Shown one piece after another: positions 41,279 through 49,569 of a stretch of DNA of 64,000 nucleotides. Origin of the DNA: Cellulomonas sp. APG4 (GTDB lineage Bacteria > Actinomycetota > Actinomycetes > Actinomycetales > Cellulomonadaceae); contig NZ_JAACYI010000012.1 of assembly GCF_009996735.1 (NCBI RefSeq), positions 50,536 through 114,535 of the forward strand. Reading direction: 5' to 3'. The notes under the pieces are model-generated. The model had not been told where the DNA came from. It did not search any database and worked only from the letters and a program-made list of their open reading frames with translations. Position 1 is the stretch's first letter; each line of letters opens with the position of its first letter. Both the position numbers and the translations under genes were made by a program.

Positions 41279-41344
41279 ATGAGCTCAAGTACCGGCCGGC
41301 GCCGCCGACGTGGCGCCGGCTCGCCCCAGGACCGGCCGTGCTGA
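41279..41344 (+). CDS. Possible 21-residue leader peptide
   Basis: ATG 41279 opens a frame encoding MSSSTGRRRRRGAGSPQDRPC; its stop TGA at 41342 lies 2 nt beyond the GTG start of the CNNM gene. Five consecutive Arg codons and a terminal Cys codon are notable. Translation would deliver ribosomes onto the downstream start. Coding status is unproven. Confidence 0.4.
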   Translation: MSSSTGRRRRRGAGSPQDRPC

Positions 41345-42651
41345 CGGACTGGCTGCTGGTCACCTTCGGTGTCCTGCTCACCGCGGGCACCGCGATCTTC
41401 GTCGCCGCCGAGTTCGCCCTCGTCACGCTCGACCCGGGCCTCGTGGAGCGCCAGGTCGCGCAGCGGCCCGGACGCCGCTCACGCTCGCTGCGGCTCGCGC
41501 TCGCGCGGCTGTCCACCCAGCTCTCGGGTGCGCAGGTGGGCATCACGCTGACGACCGTGCTGCTCGGCTACACCACGCAGCCGGCCATCGCGCGCCTGCT
41601 CGAGGGATGGGTCGCCGGCGGCGCGCTCGGCGCGGTCGCGACGACCGTCGCGACCGTCGGCTCGCTGCTGCTCGTCAACGGGTTCTCGATGCTCTTCGGC
41701 GAGCTCGTGCCGAAGAACCTGGCGTTGAGCCGGCCGCTGCCCACCGCGCTCGCGGTCGCCCCCGTGCAGCGTGGCTTCACCACGGCGCTGCACCCCGTGA
41801 TCCGCGTGCTCAACGACAGCGCGAACGGTCTGCTGCGTCGTGTGGGCGTGGAGCCCCGCGAGGAGCTCTCGGGCGGGCGGTCCCCGCAGGAGCTCGCCGC
41901 CCTCGTGCGGCGATCGGCCCAGGCGGGGACGCTCGACGTCGGCACCGCGACGCTCCTGACGAACTCGATCGAGCTCGAGACGCTCACGGCCGTGGACGTG
42001 ATGACCGACCGCACCCGGCTCGAGGTGGTCCGGCGTGACGACACGGCCGCCGACGTCGTCGCCCGCGCCCGGGCGACCGGGCACTCGCGGTTTCCCGTCA
42101 TCGACGCGTCGCACGACGACGTCGTCGGGCTCGTGCACGTGCGACGCGCGGTCGCGGTGCCCTACGACCGGCGCGACGAGGTGCCGGCCGCGGCGCTGAT
42201 GGACCCGGCGCCGCGCGTCCCGGAGACCGTGCGCGTGGGACCGCTGCTGGTCGAGCTGCGCGGCCACGGCATGCAGATGGCGGTCGTCGTCGACGAGTAC
42301 GGCGGGACCGCGGGCGTGGTCACGCTCGAGGACGTGGTCGAGGAGCTCGTGGGGGAGGTGTCCGACGAGCACGACCCGCGCCGCGTGGGTGTGCACCGTG
42401 TGGCCGACGGCTCCTGGAGCGCGCCCGGCCTGCTGCGTCCGGACGAGCTCGTGGCGGCGACCGGTCTGGTGGTGCCGGACGACGGCGCCTACGAGACCCT
42501 CGGCGGGCTCCTGATGGCGACGCTGGGCCGGCTCCCCGTCACGGGGGACGTCGTCCGCGTGCCTGGTGCCGAGCTGCGGGTCGAGCAGATGGACGGGCGG
42601 CGGGTGGACCGGCTCCGCGTGCGCGCGCTGACCACGGACGGTGGGTCGTGA
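41338..42651 (+). CDS. CNNM/CorC-type hemolysin family protein
   Basis: A 437-residue membrane protein with an N-terminal CNNM (DUF21) domain of three to four helices (TDWLLVTFGVLLTAGTAIFVAAEFALV), a tandem CBS pair (about 205-325; VMTDRTRLEVV and MQMAVVVDEYGGTAGVVTLEDVVEELVGE) and a C-terminal CorC_HlyC domain (YETLGGLLMATLGRLPVTGD). CNNM proteins export or regulate Mg2+. The GTG 41338 is chosen because the family starts at TDWLL; AGGA lies 7 nt upstream. An in-frame ATG at 41266 would add 24 residues but sits on the -10. Confidence 0.9.
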   Translation: MLTDWLLVTFGVLLTAGTAIFVAAEFALVTLDPGLVERQVAQRPGRRSRSLRLALARLSTQLSGAQVGITLTTVLLGYTTQPAIARLLEGWVAGGALGAVATTVATVGSLLLVNGFSMLFGELVPKNLALSRPLPTALAVAPVQRGFTTALHPVIRVLNDSANGLLRRVGVEPREELSGGRSPQELAALVRRSAQAGTLDVGTATLLTNSIELETLTAVDVMTDRTRLEVVRRDDTAADVVARARATGHSRFPVIDASHDDVVGLVHVRRAVAVPYDRRDEVPAAALMDPAPRVPETVRVGPLLVELRGHGMQMAVVVDEYGGTAGVVTLEDVVEELVGEVSDEHDPRRVGVHRVADGSWSAPGLLRPDELVAATGLVVPDDGAYETLGGLLMATLGRLPVTGDVVRVPGAELRVEQMDGRRVDRLRVRALTTDGGS

Positions 42652-43730
42652 CCAGCGGCGCCGCTCTCGTGCTGGCGGTCGTGCTGCTCGGGCTCAACGC
42701 GTTCTTCGTGGGCGCCGAGTTCGCGATCATCTCCGCGCGGCGCTCGTCGATCGAGCCGCTCGCCGCGACGGGGTCGCGCCGTGCCCGCACGGTGCTGTGG
42801 GCGATGGAGCACGTCTCGCTCATGCTCGCGTGCGCGCAGCTGGGCATCACGGTGTGCTCGACGTCCCTCGGCGTGGTCGCGGAACCGGCGATCGCGCACC
42901 TGGTCGAGGGACCGCTCGTCGCCGCAGGGCTTCCTGCCGGGTTCGCCCACCCGGTCGCGTTCGTCGTCGCGCTCGCGCTCGTCGTGTACCTGCACGTGGT
43001 GCTCGGGGAGATGGTGCCCAAGAACCTCGCCGTGTCTGGACCGGACCGCGCCGCGCTGTGGTTCGGTCCACCGCTGGTGTGGGTCGCACGTGGTGTCAGT
43101 CCGCTGATCACGGCGCTCAACTGGGCCGCCAACCACGTGCTCCGCGCCTTCGGCGTCGAGCCGAAGGACGAGGTGGCGTCGACCTTCACGGCCGAGGAGG
43201 TCCACTCGATCGTCGAGCGCTCGCGCGCGGAGGGGCTTCTCGAGGACGCTCACGGCCTGCTGACGGGTGCACTCGAGTTCAGCGACCGCACGGCTGGCGA
43301 CGTCATGGTCGCGACCGCCGACCTCGTGGGCCTTCCCCGGGGGTGCACGCCCGACGACCTCGAGCGCCTCGTCGCACGCACGGGGTTCAGTCGCTTCCCG
43401 GTGCTCGACGACGACGGCGTCCCCGTGGGCTACCTGCACCTCAAGGACGTCCTGTACGCAGGGCCGTCCGAGCGCGACCTCCCCGTGCCGTCCTGGCGAG
43501 TCCGGGCCCTCGCACGCGTGGCCCCGGGGGACGAGGTCGAGGCCGCGTTGACGGCGATGCAGCGCACGGGGGCGCACCTCGCGACCGTGGGGAGCACGGA
43601 CTCCTCGGCCGATCGGGTGATCGGCGTGGTCTTCCTCGAGGACATCCTCGAGGAGCTGGTCGGCGAGGTGCGCGACGCGATGCAGCGAGGTCAGCTGGGG
43701 CACGCTGGCCCCGCCGCCCCAGGTGTGTGA
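42648..43730 (+). CDS. CNNM/CorC-type hemolysin family protein (second)
   Basis: A 360-residue paralogue of the preceding protein. It has a CNNM domain (LNAFFVGAEFAIISARRSSIEPLA, LACAQLGITVCSTSLGVVAEPAIA, YLHVVLGEMVPKNLAVSGPDRAAL) and a CBS pair (VMVATADLVGLPRG; VIGVVFLEDILEELVGEVRDAM), but it ends after the second CBS without the CorC_HlyC domain. The start overlaps the first gene's stop by 4 nt (GTGA). Tandem pairs of a full-length and a shorter CNNM protein are common in actinobacteria and may form heterodimers. Confidence 0.9.
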   Translation: MTSGAALVLAVVLLGLNAFFVGAEFAIISARRSSIEPLAATGSRRARTVLWAMEHVSLMLACAQLGITVCSTSLGVVAEPAIAHLVEGPLVAAGLPAGFAHPVAFVVALALVVYLHVVLGEMVPKNLAVSGPDRAALWFGPPLVWVARGVSPLITALNWAANHVLRAFGVEPKDEVASTFTAEEVHSIVERSRAEGLLEDAHGLLTGALEFSDRTAGDVMVATADLVGLPRGCTPDDLERLVARTGFSRFPVLDDDGVPVGYLHLKDVLYAGPSERDLPVPSWRVRALARVAPGDEVEAALTAMQRTGAHLATVGSTDSSADRVIGVVFLEDILEELVGEVRDAMQRGQLGHAGPAAPGV

Positions 43731-43761
43731 CGTGTCCCACGGACAGGGGACCTAGGGCCGC

Positions 43762-43798
43762 TTGGTTCTCGGTCGCGGACCCGTTACTGTTTCGTAAC
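43762..43798 (+). promoter_or_regulatory. Promoter with GTTAC-N6-GTAAC operator
   Basis: TTGGTT (43762-43767), 17 nt and TACTGT (43785-43790) form a -35/-10 pair. The palindrome GTTAC-TGTTTC-GTAAC (43783-43798) covers the -10 and predicted start. GTNAC-type half-sites have been reported for MtrA, whose known targets are cell-wall hydrolases. The assignment to MtrA is inference. Confidence 0.55.
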
Positions 43799-43847
43799 CG
43801 CCTGGTCGTCGCCCCCCGTGCAGGACGTGACACGGACCAGGAGGGTG

Positions 43848-43896
43848 CGCTCCCATCTCGGGAGCGTCCTCGTGCCCGGCCTCAGCGTCGGGCACG
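43848..43896 (+). promoter_or_regulatory. Two hairpins in a 170-nt leader
   Basis: CGCTCCC-ATCTC-GGGAGCG (43848-43866) and CGTGCCCG-(10 nt)-CGGGCACG (43871-43896) lie in the predicted leader of the carboxypeptidase gene. I could not match them to a known riboswitch; in particular the conserved ydaO (c-di-AMP) sequences are absent. Confidence 0.45.
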
Positions 43897-43966
43897 TGCG
43901 CGCACGGGCGCAGCCAGGTGTCGTCGAGTGCGTGCAGGCCCCTCGGGGTCGGCAGGCGGAGGTGTT

Positions 43967-44764
43967 GTGGAGTCTCAGCCGTCGAGGTCCCGCCGTCCGT
44001 CGGCGACCTCACGACGCGAGATGCGACGCTCGGCGCGCAACGAGCCTCGGCCACCGTCCTTCCTCGCGACATGGGTGCCGCGCGTGAGCGTCCTGGCCGC
44101 CCTCGGTGCCGCGACGATCGCGGTGCCCGTCGTGGACGCCGCGACCGACGAGGGGTCCGGCCCCACGAGCGCTGCGGTGGCGCTCGGCCCCACGGCCTTC
44201 GACGTGCTCTCCGCCCCGGTCGACCTGAGCGCGCCGACGTCGATGCTGGCCCCGGCCCCGCAGGTGCAGCGCGTCGAGGTGGTCAGCCGCTCGTTCGACC
44301 GCGACCCTCTGCCGGGGTGTTCGGGCGAGGGCGTCACGGGTGGCGAGAACGGCCGCATCCCGGCGGACCAGCTGTGCGAGCTGTGGACGCCGGGGCAGAG
44401 CCTGCGCGGCGACGCCGCCGTCGCGCTCGCCGAGCTCAACCGCAGCTTCGAGGCCGCCTTCGGACGCAACCTCTGCATCACGGACTCCTACCGCTCGCTG
44501 TCCGCGCAGTACTCGGTCGCCGCACGCAAGCCGGGCCTCGCGGCCCGTCCCGGCAGCAGCAACCACGGCTGGGGCCTCGCGATCGACCTCTGCTCGAACG
44601 AGACCCGCAGCTCGGCCGTCATGGACTGGCTGTACTCGAACGGCCCGGCGTACGGCTGGGACAACCCGGACTGGGCGCGCCCCGGCGGATCGGGCCCGCG
44701 CGAGGAGTGGCACTGGGAGTACGAGCCCGGGACCATGGCGATGGGCACCGACTACTCGCGCTGA
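43967..44764 (+). CDS. VanY-type D-alanyl-D-alanine carboxypeptidase family protein
   Basis: A 265-residue exported enzyme. Residues 1-30 are basic and cytosolic, one transmembrane helix spans about 38-55, and the M15B peptidase domain fills about 110-262. Zinc ligands are visible in SSNHGWGLAIDL (His and Asp of SxHxxGxAxD) and REEWHWEY (ExH). Two pairs of Cys in the mature part may form disulfides. Such enzymes trim D-Ala from peptidoglycan stems. The GTG start has GGAGG 5 nt upstream. Control by MtrA is suggested by the operator upstream. Confidence 0.9.
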   Translation: MESQPSRSRRPSATSRREMRRSARNEPRPPSFLATWVPRVSVLAALGAATIAVPVVDAATDEGSGPTSAAVALGPTAFDVLSAPVDLSAPTSMLAPAPQVQRVEVVSRSFDRDPLPGCSGEGVTGGENGRIPADQLCELWTPGQSLRGDAAVALAELNRSFEAAFGRNLCITDSYRSLSAQYSVAARKPGLAARPGSSNHGWGLAIDLCSNETRSSAVMDWLYSNGPAYGWDNPDWARPGGSGPREEWHWEYEPGTMAMGTDYSR

Positions 44765-44890
44765 GCGGCTGCCTGCGCGTCCGGCCGTTCCCGACCCTTG
44801 TCCGCCCGGCGGCCGCTCGCGGAACCAGCCGGCTGACGGGCCGCCCCCACGGTCCGCCCCTCGGGCGACGGCCCGGGCCCAGGGTGGACC

Positions 44891-45853
44891 TCAGGCCAGC
44901 AACGTCGCGCCCCACCGCACGGTGTGCTCGGCACCCGGGGCCAGGTGCACGAGCCGGTCGCCCGTACGGAACGCGTCGGCGATGCAGCTCATCGGCTCGG
45001 CCGCCACGCCCGTGCGCCGGTAGTCGACCGCGCTGATGTGGTCGCCCGTGCACACCTGCCAGGTGTCCATCGACCCGTCCATCCAGATCGCCGCGGTGCG
45101 GCCGTCCGCGCCCGTCAGGCGTGCCCACGACAGGCCGTCGGCGTCCCGCAGCACGTCGACGAACGCGTCGTCGAGGTCGAGGCCGCGCGCGGTGCGCGGC
45201 TCGCGGAGGTCGTACTGGCCGCGCACGGGCTCGGTCCCCGTGGGGAGGAGGCGCTCGTCGACCGTCACCCGCGTGGCCGCGTCGAGGCTGAACGTGCAGT
45301 CGTCGAGCGAGCCCGGGCCCGGAGAGAGCCACGGGTGGAAGCCCACGCCGTAGGGCGCGGTGCTGCGGCCCAGGTTGCGCGCGGTCGTGACGACCTCGAG
45401 GCCCTGGTCGGAGAGGCTGTACGTGACGCGCAGCAGCACGTCGAACGGGTAACCGGGGCTCGGCGCGAGCCGTACGGCCAGCCGCACGGACGACGCCGTC
45501 CTGTCCTCGACCTGCCACCGGAGCCACATGGCCAGGCCGTGCAGCGCCGTCCCGCGCTCGGGCTCGCTGACGTCGACCTGCAGCTCGACGCCGTCCCAGG
45601 TGTAGCGGCCGTCGCGCAGCCGGTTGGGCCAGGGCGCGAGCACGGCGCCGTGCCCGGCCGGGGCCACCTCGTCGGCGCCGAACGGGGTCACGACGTCGCG
45701 ACCGTCGACCTCGTAGGCGCGCAGCTTGGCACCGACGTCCGTCACGACGGCGTGGTGCGCGCCGTGTCGGATCTCGACCTGCTGCCCCGACAGGGGAGCG
45801 GCGGACGTGCTGACGAGCTGAGGGGTGGCCGCTGAGGCGTCGGTACTGGTCAC
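44891..45853 (-). CDS. Aldose 1-epimerase family protein
   Basis: A 320-residue beta-sandwich enzyme. Family points are VLAPWPNRLRDGRYTWDG near residue 75, TALHGLAMWLRW with the catalytic-site His, and PYGVGFHPWLSPG with the second His. Galactose mutarotases interconvert alpha and beta anomers, and homologues may act on other sugars or hexose-6-phosphates. The GTG start is 6 nt after TAGCGT on the minus strand. The 126 nt between this gene and the carboxypeptidase gene have no clear feature. Confidence 0.88.
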   Translation of the reverse strand: MTSTDASAATPQLVSTSAAPLSGQQVEIRHGAHHAVVTDVGAKLRAYEVDGRDVVTPFGADEVAPAGHGAVLAPWPNRLRDGRYTWDGVELQVDVSEPERGTALHGLAMWLRWQVEDRTASSVRLAVRLAPSPGYPFDVLLRVTYSLSDQGLEVVTTARNLGRSTAPYGVGFHPWLSPGPGSLDDCTFSLDAATRVTVDERLLPTGTEPVRGQYDLREPRTARGLDLDDAFVDVLRDADGLSWARLTGADGRTAAIWMDGSMDTWQVCTGDHISAVDYRRTGVAAEPMSCIADAFRTGDRLVHLAPGAEHTVRWGATLLA

Positions 45854-45865
45854 GTCCCCACGCTA
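45854..45865 (-). promoter_or_regulatory. Predicted leaderless promoter (-10 TAGCGT)
   Basis: TAGCGT (complement of 45860-45865), GGGGAC, then GTG on the minus strand. Confidence 0.55.
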
Positions 45866-45908
45866 GCCCAGCCGCCGGCGCAGGGGACCAGGACGTCCGG
45901 CTCTCCGG

Positions 45909-46349
45909 TCAGGCGGTGCCCTCCAGCTGGTCGGCGAGCGAGCGCAGCTCGTCGGCCATCGCGTCGAGCGCGGTGCGGACGGCGCCGTCCGTGCTCTCGG
46001 CCACGCGTGCGAGCTCGGCCTCCGCATCGGCGAGCGCGTTGCGGGCGTCCTCGACGGCCTGGTCGGCGCGCGGTCCGGCCTCGGCCTGGGCGTCCTCGAG
46101 GGCTGTACGGGCCTGGTCGACGGCCTCGCCCGCACCCGCGAGGGCCTCCTCCGCCTGGCGACGGGTCTCGGCGTCGATGCCTGCGTCCTGGACCGCCTGC
46201 TCGAGATCGTCGGCCGCCGCGCGGGCGTCGTCCACGCCCTGCTCGACCTGCTCGCGCAGACCGGCCAGGTCCTCGCGGCTCTCGGCGTCGCACGCCGTGA
46301 GCACGAGCACGGCCGCGAAGACCACAGGGACGAGTCGGGTGCGGGTCAT
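45909..46349 (-). CDS. Coiled-coil lipoprotein
   Basis: A 146-residue protein. A signal peptide with lipobox VLTAC ends at Cys20. The rest is almost entirely heptad-like acidic helix rich in Ala, Glu, Asp and Gln (EDLAGLREQVEQGVDDARAAADD ...), predicted to be a long coiled coil outside the membrane. I know no family name or function. GAGGAG lies 6 nt before the ATG. It stands alone between the epimerase and adhE genes. Confidence 0.75.
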   Translation of the reverse strand: MTRTRLVPVVFAAVLVLTACDAESREDLAGLREQVEQGVDDARAAADDLEQAVQDAGIDAETRRQAEEALAGAGEAVDQARTALEDAQAEAGPRADQAVEDARNALADAEAELARVAESTDGAVRTALDAMADELRSLADQLEGTA

Positions 46350-46444
46350 GAGGGCTCCTCGAGGTCGGGGACCGGGTCTCGTCCCCAGTCTGCCCTGCCC
46401 CGCCGACGGCGCCGTCCCGCGCTGGCGGATCCTCCTCGAGCCTC

Positions 46445-46471
46445 GCCGAGCCGCGTGCCCCGCGGCTCGGC
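46445..46471. promoter_or_regulatory. 11-bp hairpin in the lipoprotein upstream region
   Basis: GCCGAGCCGCG-TGCCC-CGCGGCTCGGC. It lies about 95 nt before the lipoprotein start and may be a second terminator for adhE or a leader structure. The remaining bases of this 234-nt gap show nothing else except the terminator at 46544. Confidence 0.4.
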
Positions 46472-46543
46472 CGCTGCATCAGCGAGAGTGGTCCGATACC
46501 AGGGACGACAGCGGCCCGGCGCCCCGAGGGGCACCGGGCCGGG

Positions 46544-46577
46544 GGTGGGCCCGCCCGCGCGACCGGGCGGGCCCACC
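46544..46577 (-). terminator. adhE terminator
   Basis: GGTGGGCCCGCCCG-CGCGAC-CGGGCGGGCCCACC, a perfect 14-bp stem with a 6-nt loop, starting 6 nt after the adhE stop on the minus strand. Confidence 0.8.
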
Positions 46578-46583
46578 GAGCGG

Positions 46584-49322
46584 TCAGGGGGCGTCCACAG
46601 CCTCCTGGGCGGACTGCTCCGCCTCGCCTGCCGCCGTGCGCCGTGAGCGCACGTCCTGCAGCGACGTCCCGTAGTACGCCGCGGTCATGAGGTCCTTCAT
46701 GTCGTCGAGCATCGGCATGCGCGGGTTGGCCGGCGCGCACTGGTCCTCGTAGGAGCGCATCGCGAGGTCGTCGAGCTTGCCGATGAAGGCGTGCTCGGCG
46801 ACACCCTGCGCGGCGAACGAGGCCGGGATGCCGACGGCGTCGCGCAGCTGCTCGATCGCCCGGGCGTAGGACTCGACTCCCTCGGCGGGGGTCGAGGCCG
46901 GGAGCCCGAGCGTCTTGGCGATCTCCTGGAAGCGCTCGGGGGCCACGTAGTGCTCGTACTTGGGCCAGCTCGTGAGCTTGGTCGGGACCGTGCCGTTGTA
47001 GCGGATGACGTGCGGCAGCAGCGTCGCGTTGGTCCGGCCGTGTACCAGGTGGAACGTCGAGCCGATGGTGTGCGCCATCGCGTGCACGATCCCGAGGAAC
47101 GCGTTGCCGAACGCCATGCCCGCGATCGTGCCCGCGTTGTGCATCTTCTCGCGGGCGGCGACGGCGGTCTCGCCACCCTTCACCGAGGCCTCGAGGTTCT
47201 CGAAGATCAGCCGGATGGCGTGCAGCGCCATGCCGTCGGTGAAGTCGTTGGCGTAGACCGACACGTAGGCCTCGGTCGCGTGCGTGAGGGCGTCGAAGCC
47301 CGAGTCGGCGGCGAGCGACGCGGGCATCTTGCCCGTGAGCGCCGGGTCGATGATCGCGACGGTCGGCGTCAGGGCGTAGTCCGCGAGCGGGTACTTGACG
47401 CCCGTCTTCTCGTCCGTGATCACCGCGAACGGCGTGACCTCGGCACCCGTGCCCGACGTCGTCGGGATGCACACGAGCTTGGCCTTGTCACCCAGCGTCG
47501 GGAACTTGAACGCGCGCTTGCGGACGTCGAAGAACTTCTCGCGCATGTCCGCGAACACCACCTCGGGGTGCTCGTAGCGCAGCCACATGACCTTGGCCGC
47601 GTCCATGGGCGAGCCGCCGCCGAGCGCGATGATCGTGTCGGGGTTGAACTCGCGCATGAGCTCGGCGCCCTTGTCGACCGACGCGATGGACGGCTCGGGC
47701 TCGATGTTGTCGATGATCTGCAGCGCGATCTTCTCGGGCCGGCGGCCGAGCACGTCGAGCACCTTGTCGACGAAGCCCAGCTTGGTCATCGTCGCGTCGG
47801 TCACGATGGTGACGCGGTGCACGTCGGGCATGTCCTCGAGGTAGCGGATCGCGTTGGGCTCGAAGTAGGTCTTGCCCGGCACCTTGAACCACTGGAGGTT
47901 GTTGTTGCGCCGGCCGATCCGCTTGATGTTCACCAGGTTGACCGCCGAGACGTTGTTCGAGACCGAGTTCGCCCCGTAGCTGCCGCAGCCCAGGGTGAGG
48001 GAGGGGATGAAGGCGTTGTAGATGTTGCCGATGCCGCCCAGCGAGGCGGGGGAGTTCCAGATCACGCGGATCGCCTTGACGCGGCCGCCGAACTCCTCGG
48101 CGAGCGCGGCGTCCTCGGTGTGGATGGCGGCGCTGTGGCCGAGGCCGTCGAACTCGACCATCTGCTCGGCGAGCTGGATGCCCTGCTCGCGGGTCTCGGC
48201 GCGCAGGACGGCGAGCACGGGGCACAGCTTCTCGCGCGTGAGGGGCTCACCCGGGCCCACGTGGTCCACCTCGGCCAGGATGATCGAGGTCTCCTCGGGC
48301 ACCGAGAAGCCGGCCTGCTCGGCGATCCACTGCGGGCTCTGGCCGACGACGGACGCGTTGAGCTTGGCGCCGCCGCAGTTCGCGCTCTGAGCCTCGACGC
48401 CGAAGATGAAGCGCTCGAGCTTGGCCTTCTCCTCGGGCGAGACGCGGTACGCGTGGAGCGCGTCGAACTCGACCATGGCCGCGTCGTAGATGGCGGCGTC
48501 GAGGATGACGGCCTGCTCGGACGCGCAGACCATGCCGTTGTCGAAGGCCTTCGACAGCACGACGTCGTTGACGGCGCGCTTGAGCTTGGCGGTGCCCTCG
48601 ATGTACGCGGGCACGTTGCCCGCACCGACGCCGAGGGCCGGCTTGCCGCACGAGTAGGCGGCCTTGACCATCGCGTTCCCGCCCGTGGCGAGGATGAGCG
48701 CGACGCCCGGGTGGTTCATCAGCTCGTTGGTGGCGCTGATCGAGGGCTGGGTGACCCACTGGACGCAGTGCTCGGGGGCACCCGCGGCGACGGCGGCGTC
48801 ACGCACGATGCGTGCCGCGGCGACCGACGACTCCTGGGCCGAGGGGTGGAACGCGAAGACGATCGGGTTGCGCGTCTTGAGCGCGATGAGCGCCTTGAAG
48901 ATCGCGGTCGAGGTGGGGTTGGTGACGGGCGTGATGCCCGCGACGACGCCCACGGGCTCGGCGATCTCGACGATGCCGTGCAGCTCGTCGCGCCCGATCA
49001 CGCCGACGGTCTTGAGGTCGCGCATCGAGTGCGTCACGTGCTCGCACGCGAAGATGTTCTTGACGGCCTTGTCCTCGAACACCCCGCGGCGCGTCTCCGC
49101 GACCGCGAGCTTGGCGAGCTCGCCGTGCTGGTTGAGGGCCGCTACCGACGCCTTGCGGACGATCTGGTCGACGTCGGCCTGGGTGTAGGTCGCGTACGCC
49201 GCCAGCGCCTTCTGCGCGTTGGCGACGAGGTCGTCGATCTCGGCGTTGCGTGCCGGGGCCTCCGGCGCCGGTACGTCGACCGCGGTCGTGGTGGGTGTGC
49301 TCGTCCTGCTGCGTGCGCTCAC
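46584..49322 (-). CDS. adhE: Bifunctional acetaldehyde-CoA/alcohol dehydrogenase AdhE
   Basis: A 912-residue enzyme converting acetyl-CoA to acetaldehyde and then ethanol, regenerating NAD in fermentation. The N-terminal aldehyde dehydrogenase (about 25-460) has ITPVTNPTSTAIFKAL and the nucleophile Cys in NGMVCASEQAV. The C-terminal iron-dependent alcohol dehydrogenase (about 475-890) has GGGSPMDAAK, PTTSGTGAEVTPFAVIT and iron ligands in HAMAHTIGSTFHLVHGRTNA. The linker GGIGNIYNAFIPSLTLGCGSYGANS is present. The GTG start has GGGAG 7 nt upstream. It diverges from hsp20. I see no clear Rex site. Confidence 0.97.
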   Translation of the reverse strand: MSARSRTSTPTTTAVDVPAPEAPARNAEIDDLVANAQKALAAYATYTQADVDQIVRKASVAALNQHGELAKLAVAETRRGVFEDKAVKNIFACEHVTHSMRDLKTVGVIGRDELHGIVEIAEPVGVVAGITPVTNPTSTAIFKALIALKTRNPIVFAFHPSAQESSVAAARIVRDAAVAAGAPEHCVQWVTQPSISATNELMNHPGVALILATGGNAMVKAAYSCGKPALGVGAGNVPAYIEGTAKLKRAVNDVVLSKAFDNGMVCASEQAVILDAAIYDAAMVEFDALHAYRVSPEEKAKLERFIFGVEAQSANCGGAKLNASVVGQSPQWIAEQAGFSVPEETSIILAEVDHVGPGEPLTREKLCPVLAVLRAETREQGIQLAEQMVEFDGLGHSAAIHTEDAALAEEFGGRVKAIRVIWNSPASLGGIGNIYNAFIPSLTLGCGSYGANSVSNNVSAVNLVNIKRIGRRNNNLQWFKVPGKTYFEPNAIRYLEDMPDVHRVTIVTDATMTKLGFVDKVLDVLGRRPEKIALQIIDNIEPEPSIASVDKGAELMREFNPDTIIALGGGSPMDAAKVMWLRYEHPEVVFADMREKFFDVRKRAFKFPTLGDKAKLVCIPTTSGTGAEVTPFAVITDEKTGVKYPLADYALTPTVAIIDPALTGKMPASLAADSGFDALTHATEAYVSVYANDFTDGMALHAIRLIFENLEASVKGGETAVAAREKMHNAGTIAGMAFGNAFLGIVHAMAHTIGSTFHLVHGRTNATLLPHVIRYNGTVPTKLTSWPKYEHYVAPERFQEIAKTLGLPASTPAEGVESYARAIEQLRDAVGIPASFAAQGVAEHAFIGKLDDLAMRSYEDQCAPANPRMPMLDDMKDLMTAAYYGTSLQDVRSRRTAAGEAEQSAQEAVDAP

Positions 49323-49447
49323 GGGATGCTCCCGATCATCTGGCTGGTGAGTGGTGGAGGATCCCCTTTGACCCGTCTCCGACGCTAGGTGCCCGCGCTG
49401 CGCCGATCGTGTGTCCAAGGTCCCGAGATGGATCCTCGTCGAGAGGT

Positions 49448-49474
49448 CTGGCACTCGCCCCATGAGAGTGCTAA
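49448..49474 (+). promoter_or_regulatory. CIRCE element (HrcA operator)
   Basis: CTGGCACTC-(9 nt GCCCCATGA)-GAGTGCTAA matches the CIRCE consensus TTAGCACTC-N9-GAGTGCTAA in all but two bases of the left arm. It lies about 95 nt before hsp20 and in the shared region with adhE. CIRCE is the binding site of the heat-shock repressor HrcA. Confidence 0.9.
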
Positions 49475-49569
49475 TACTGGAGCTGTAGCCGCCCGGGGGC
49501 CCGCAGACCTCCGGGTCAGCGCCCGGTGCGCCGGACGGTCCGGTGCACCCGCTCGAGGAGGTGAGGAGC

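Noticed and set aside
46791..49388. 865-codon open frame opposite adhE
   Set aside because: Antisense shadow of adhE. No ribosome site, no recognised domain, same composition as other shadows.
49323..49447. Possible Rex operator for adhE
   Set aside because: I looked for TTGTGA-type arms with spacing as in the Rex consensus. Only a loose TTGGACACACG is seen, with no matching right arm.
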